DNA of 64,000 bases from Agrobacterium fabrum str. C58 (GTDB lineage Bacteria; Pseudomonadota; Alphaproteobacteria; Rhizobiales; Rhizobiaceae): assembly GCF_000092025.1 (NCBI RefSeq), contig NC_003062.2:184001-248000 (forward strand), given 5' to 3'. The notes below the pieces were generated by a model. It saw only the letters and a list, made by a program, of their open reading frames with translations. It did not search any database and had not been told where the DNA came from. Positions 63,424-64,000 of the stretch are shown here, piece by piece (the stretch's first letter is position 1; the number at the start of each line of letters is the position of its first letter). A program made the position numbers and the translations under genes.

Positions 63424-64000
<577 letters not shown>

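Overview
This 64-kb window is ordinary chromosomal DNA of a Rhizobiales alphaproteobacterium, most likely the circular chromosome of an Agrobacterium (A. tumefaciens / A. fabrum group). The reasons are a rirA regulator with the three conserved cluster cysteines next to a ferric-iron binding protein gene, a complete nine-gene ctp (Tad/Flp) common-pilus cluster in the order known from Agrobacterium, a phn locus divergent from phnF, a rhizobial-type intergenic mosaic repeat, and high-GC codon use throughout. These identifications come from remembered family features, not from database searches. I see no transposase, phage genes, CRISPR array, rRNA operon or replication origin. There is one tRNA.

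Layout. 0-1.8 kb: end of a phosphonate C-P lyase operon (phnG, phnH) divergent from its GntR/UTRA regulator phnF, with a perfect dyad operator between them. 1.8-5.3 kb: dapB, glucokinase, methylglyoxal synthase and the murein endopeptidase mepA, all on the minus strand. 5.5-11.4 kb: a yejABEF-type peptide ABC importer. 11.5-15.6 kb: a frameshifted DadA-like oxidoreductase, then a gamma-glutamylputrescine synthetase/oxidase pair. 15.7-21.4 kb: gluconokinase, a four-gene osmoprotectant-type ABC importer (yehZYXW order) and an AbrB-type membrane protein. 21.5-25.4 kb: rirA, fbpA, an M48 protease coupled to a DUF898 membrane protein. 25.6-29.5 kb: mmsA, a monooxygenase/LysR pair and an EamA exporter. 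29.8-34.4 kb: a TerC-like DUF475 protein, a probable sigma-54-dependent small RNA, a small MarR regulator, an SH3-NlpC/P60 hydrolase, a small exported protein and pncB. 34.5-46.6 kb: an M17 aminopeptidase, then tadD and the minus-strand pilus operon ctpA-I, with a stand-alone secretin-N-domain protein divergent from the pilin. 46.8-64 kb: tRNA-Leu and mostly housekeeping or small-family genes (SelW-like, DoxX, glutamine amidotransferase, YegP, GH25 lysozyme, EamA, MocR, Rrf2 plus a flavoprotein disulfide reductase, AraC regulators, DUF2000, lepA, nitrilase, GNATs, an XRE-cupin regulator, an alpha/beta hydrolase) and the C-terminal part of a TRAP solute-binding protein at the right edge.

The most interesting non-coding signals are: (i) a near-consensus -24/-12 sigma-54 promoter followed about 60-100 nt later by a strong rho-independent terminator in the 31-kb gap, with no ORF between them (candidate sRNA, possibly the rhizobial alpha-r8/MmgR family); (ii) two 21-bp dyads in front of the flavoprotein gene next to an Rrf2 regulator, whose outer arms differ but remain complementary; (iii) two TCATATGA palindromes exactly 20 bp apart, the second covering the start of the XRE-cupin gene; (iv) a mosaic repeat whose CTAG ends supply the stop codons of both convergent neighbours; and (v) structured leaders before the DUF475 gene and the amidotransferase gene. 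I did not find a convincing new multi-gene system; the regulatory elements are the best leads.
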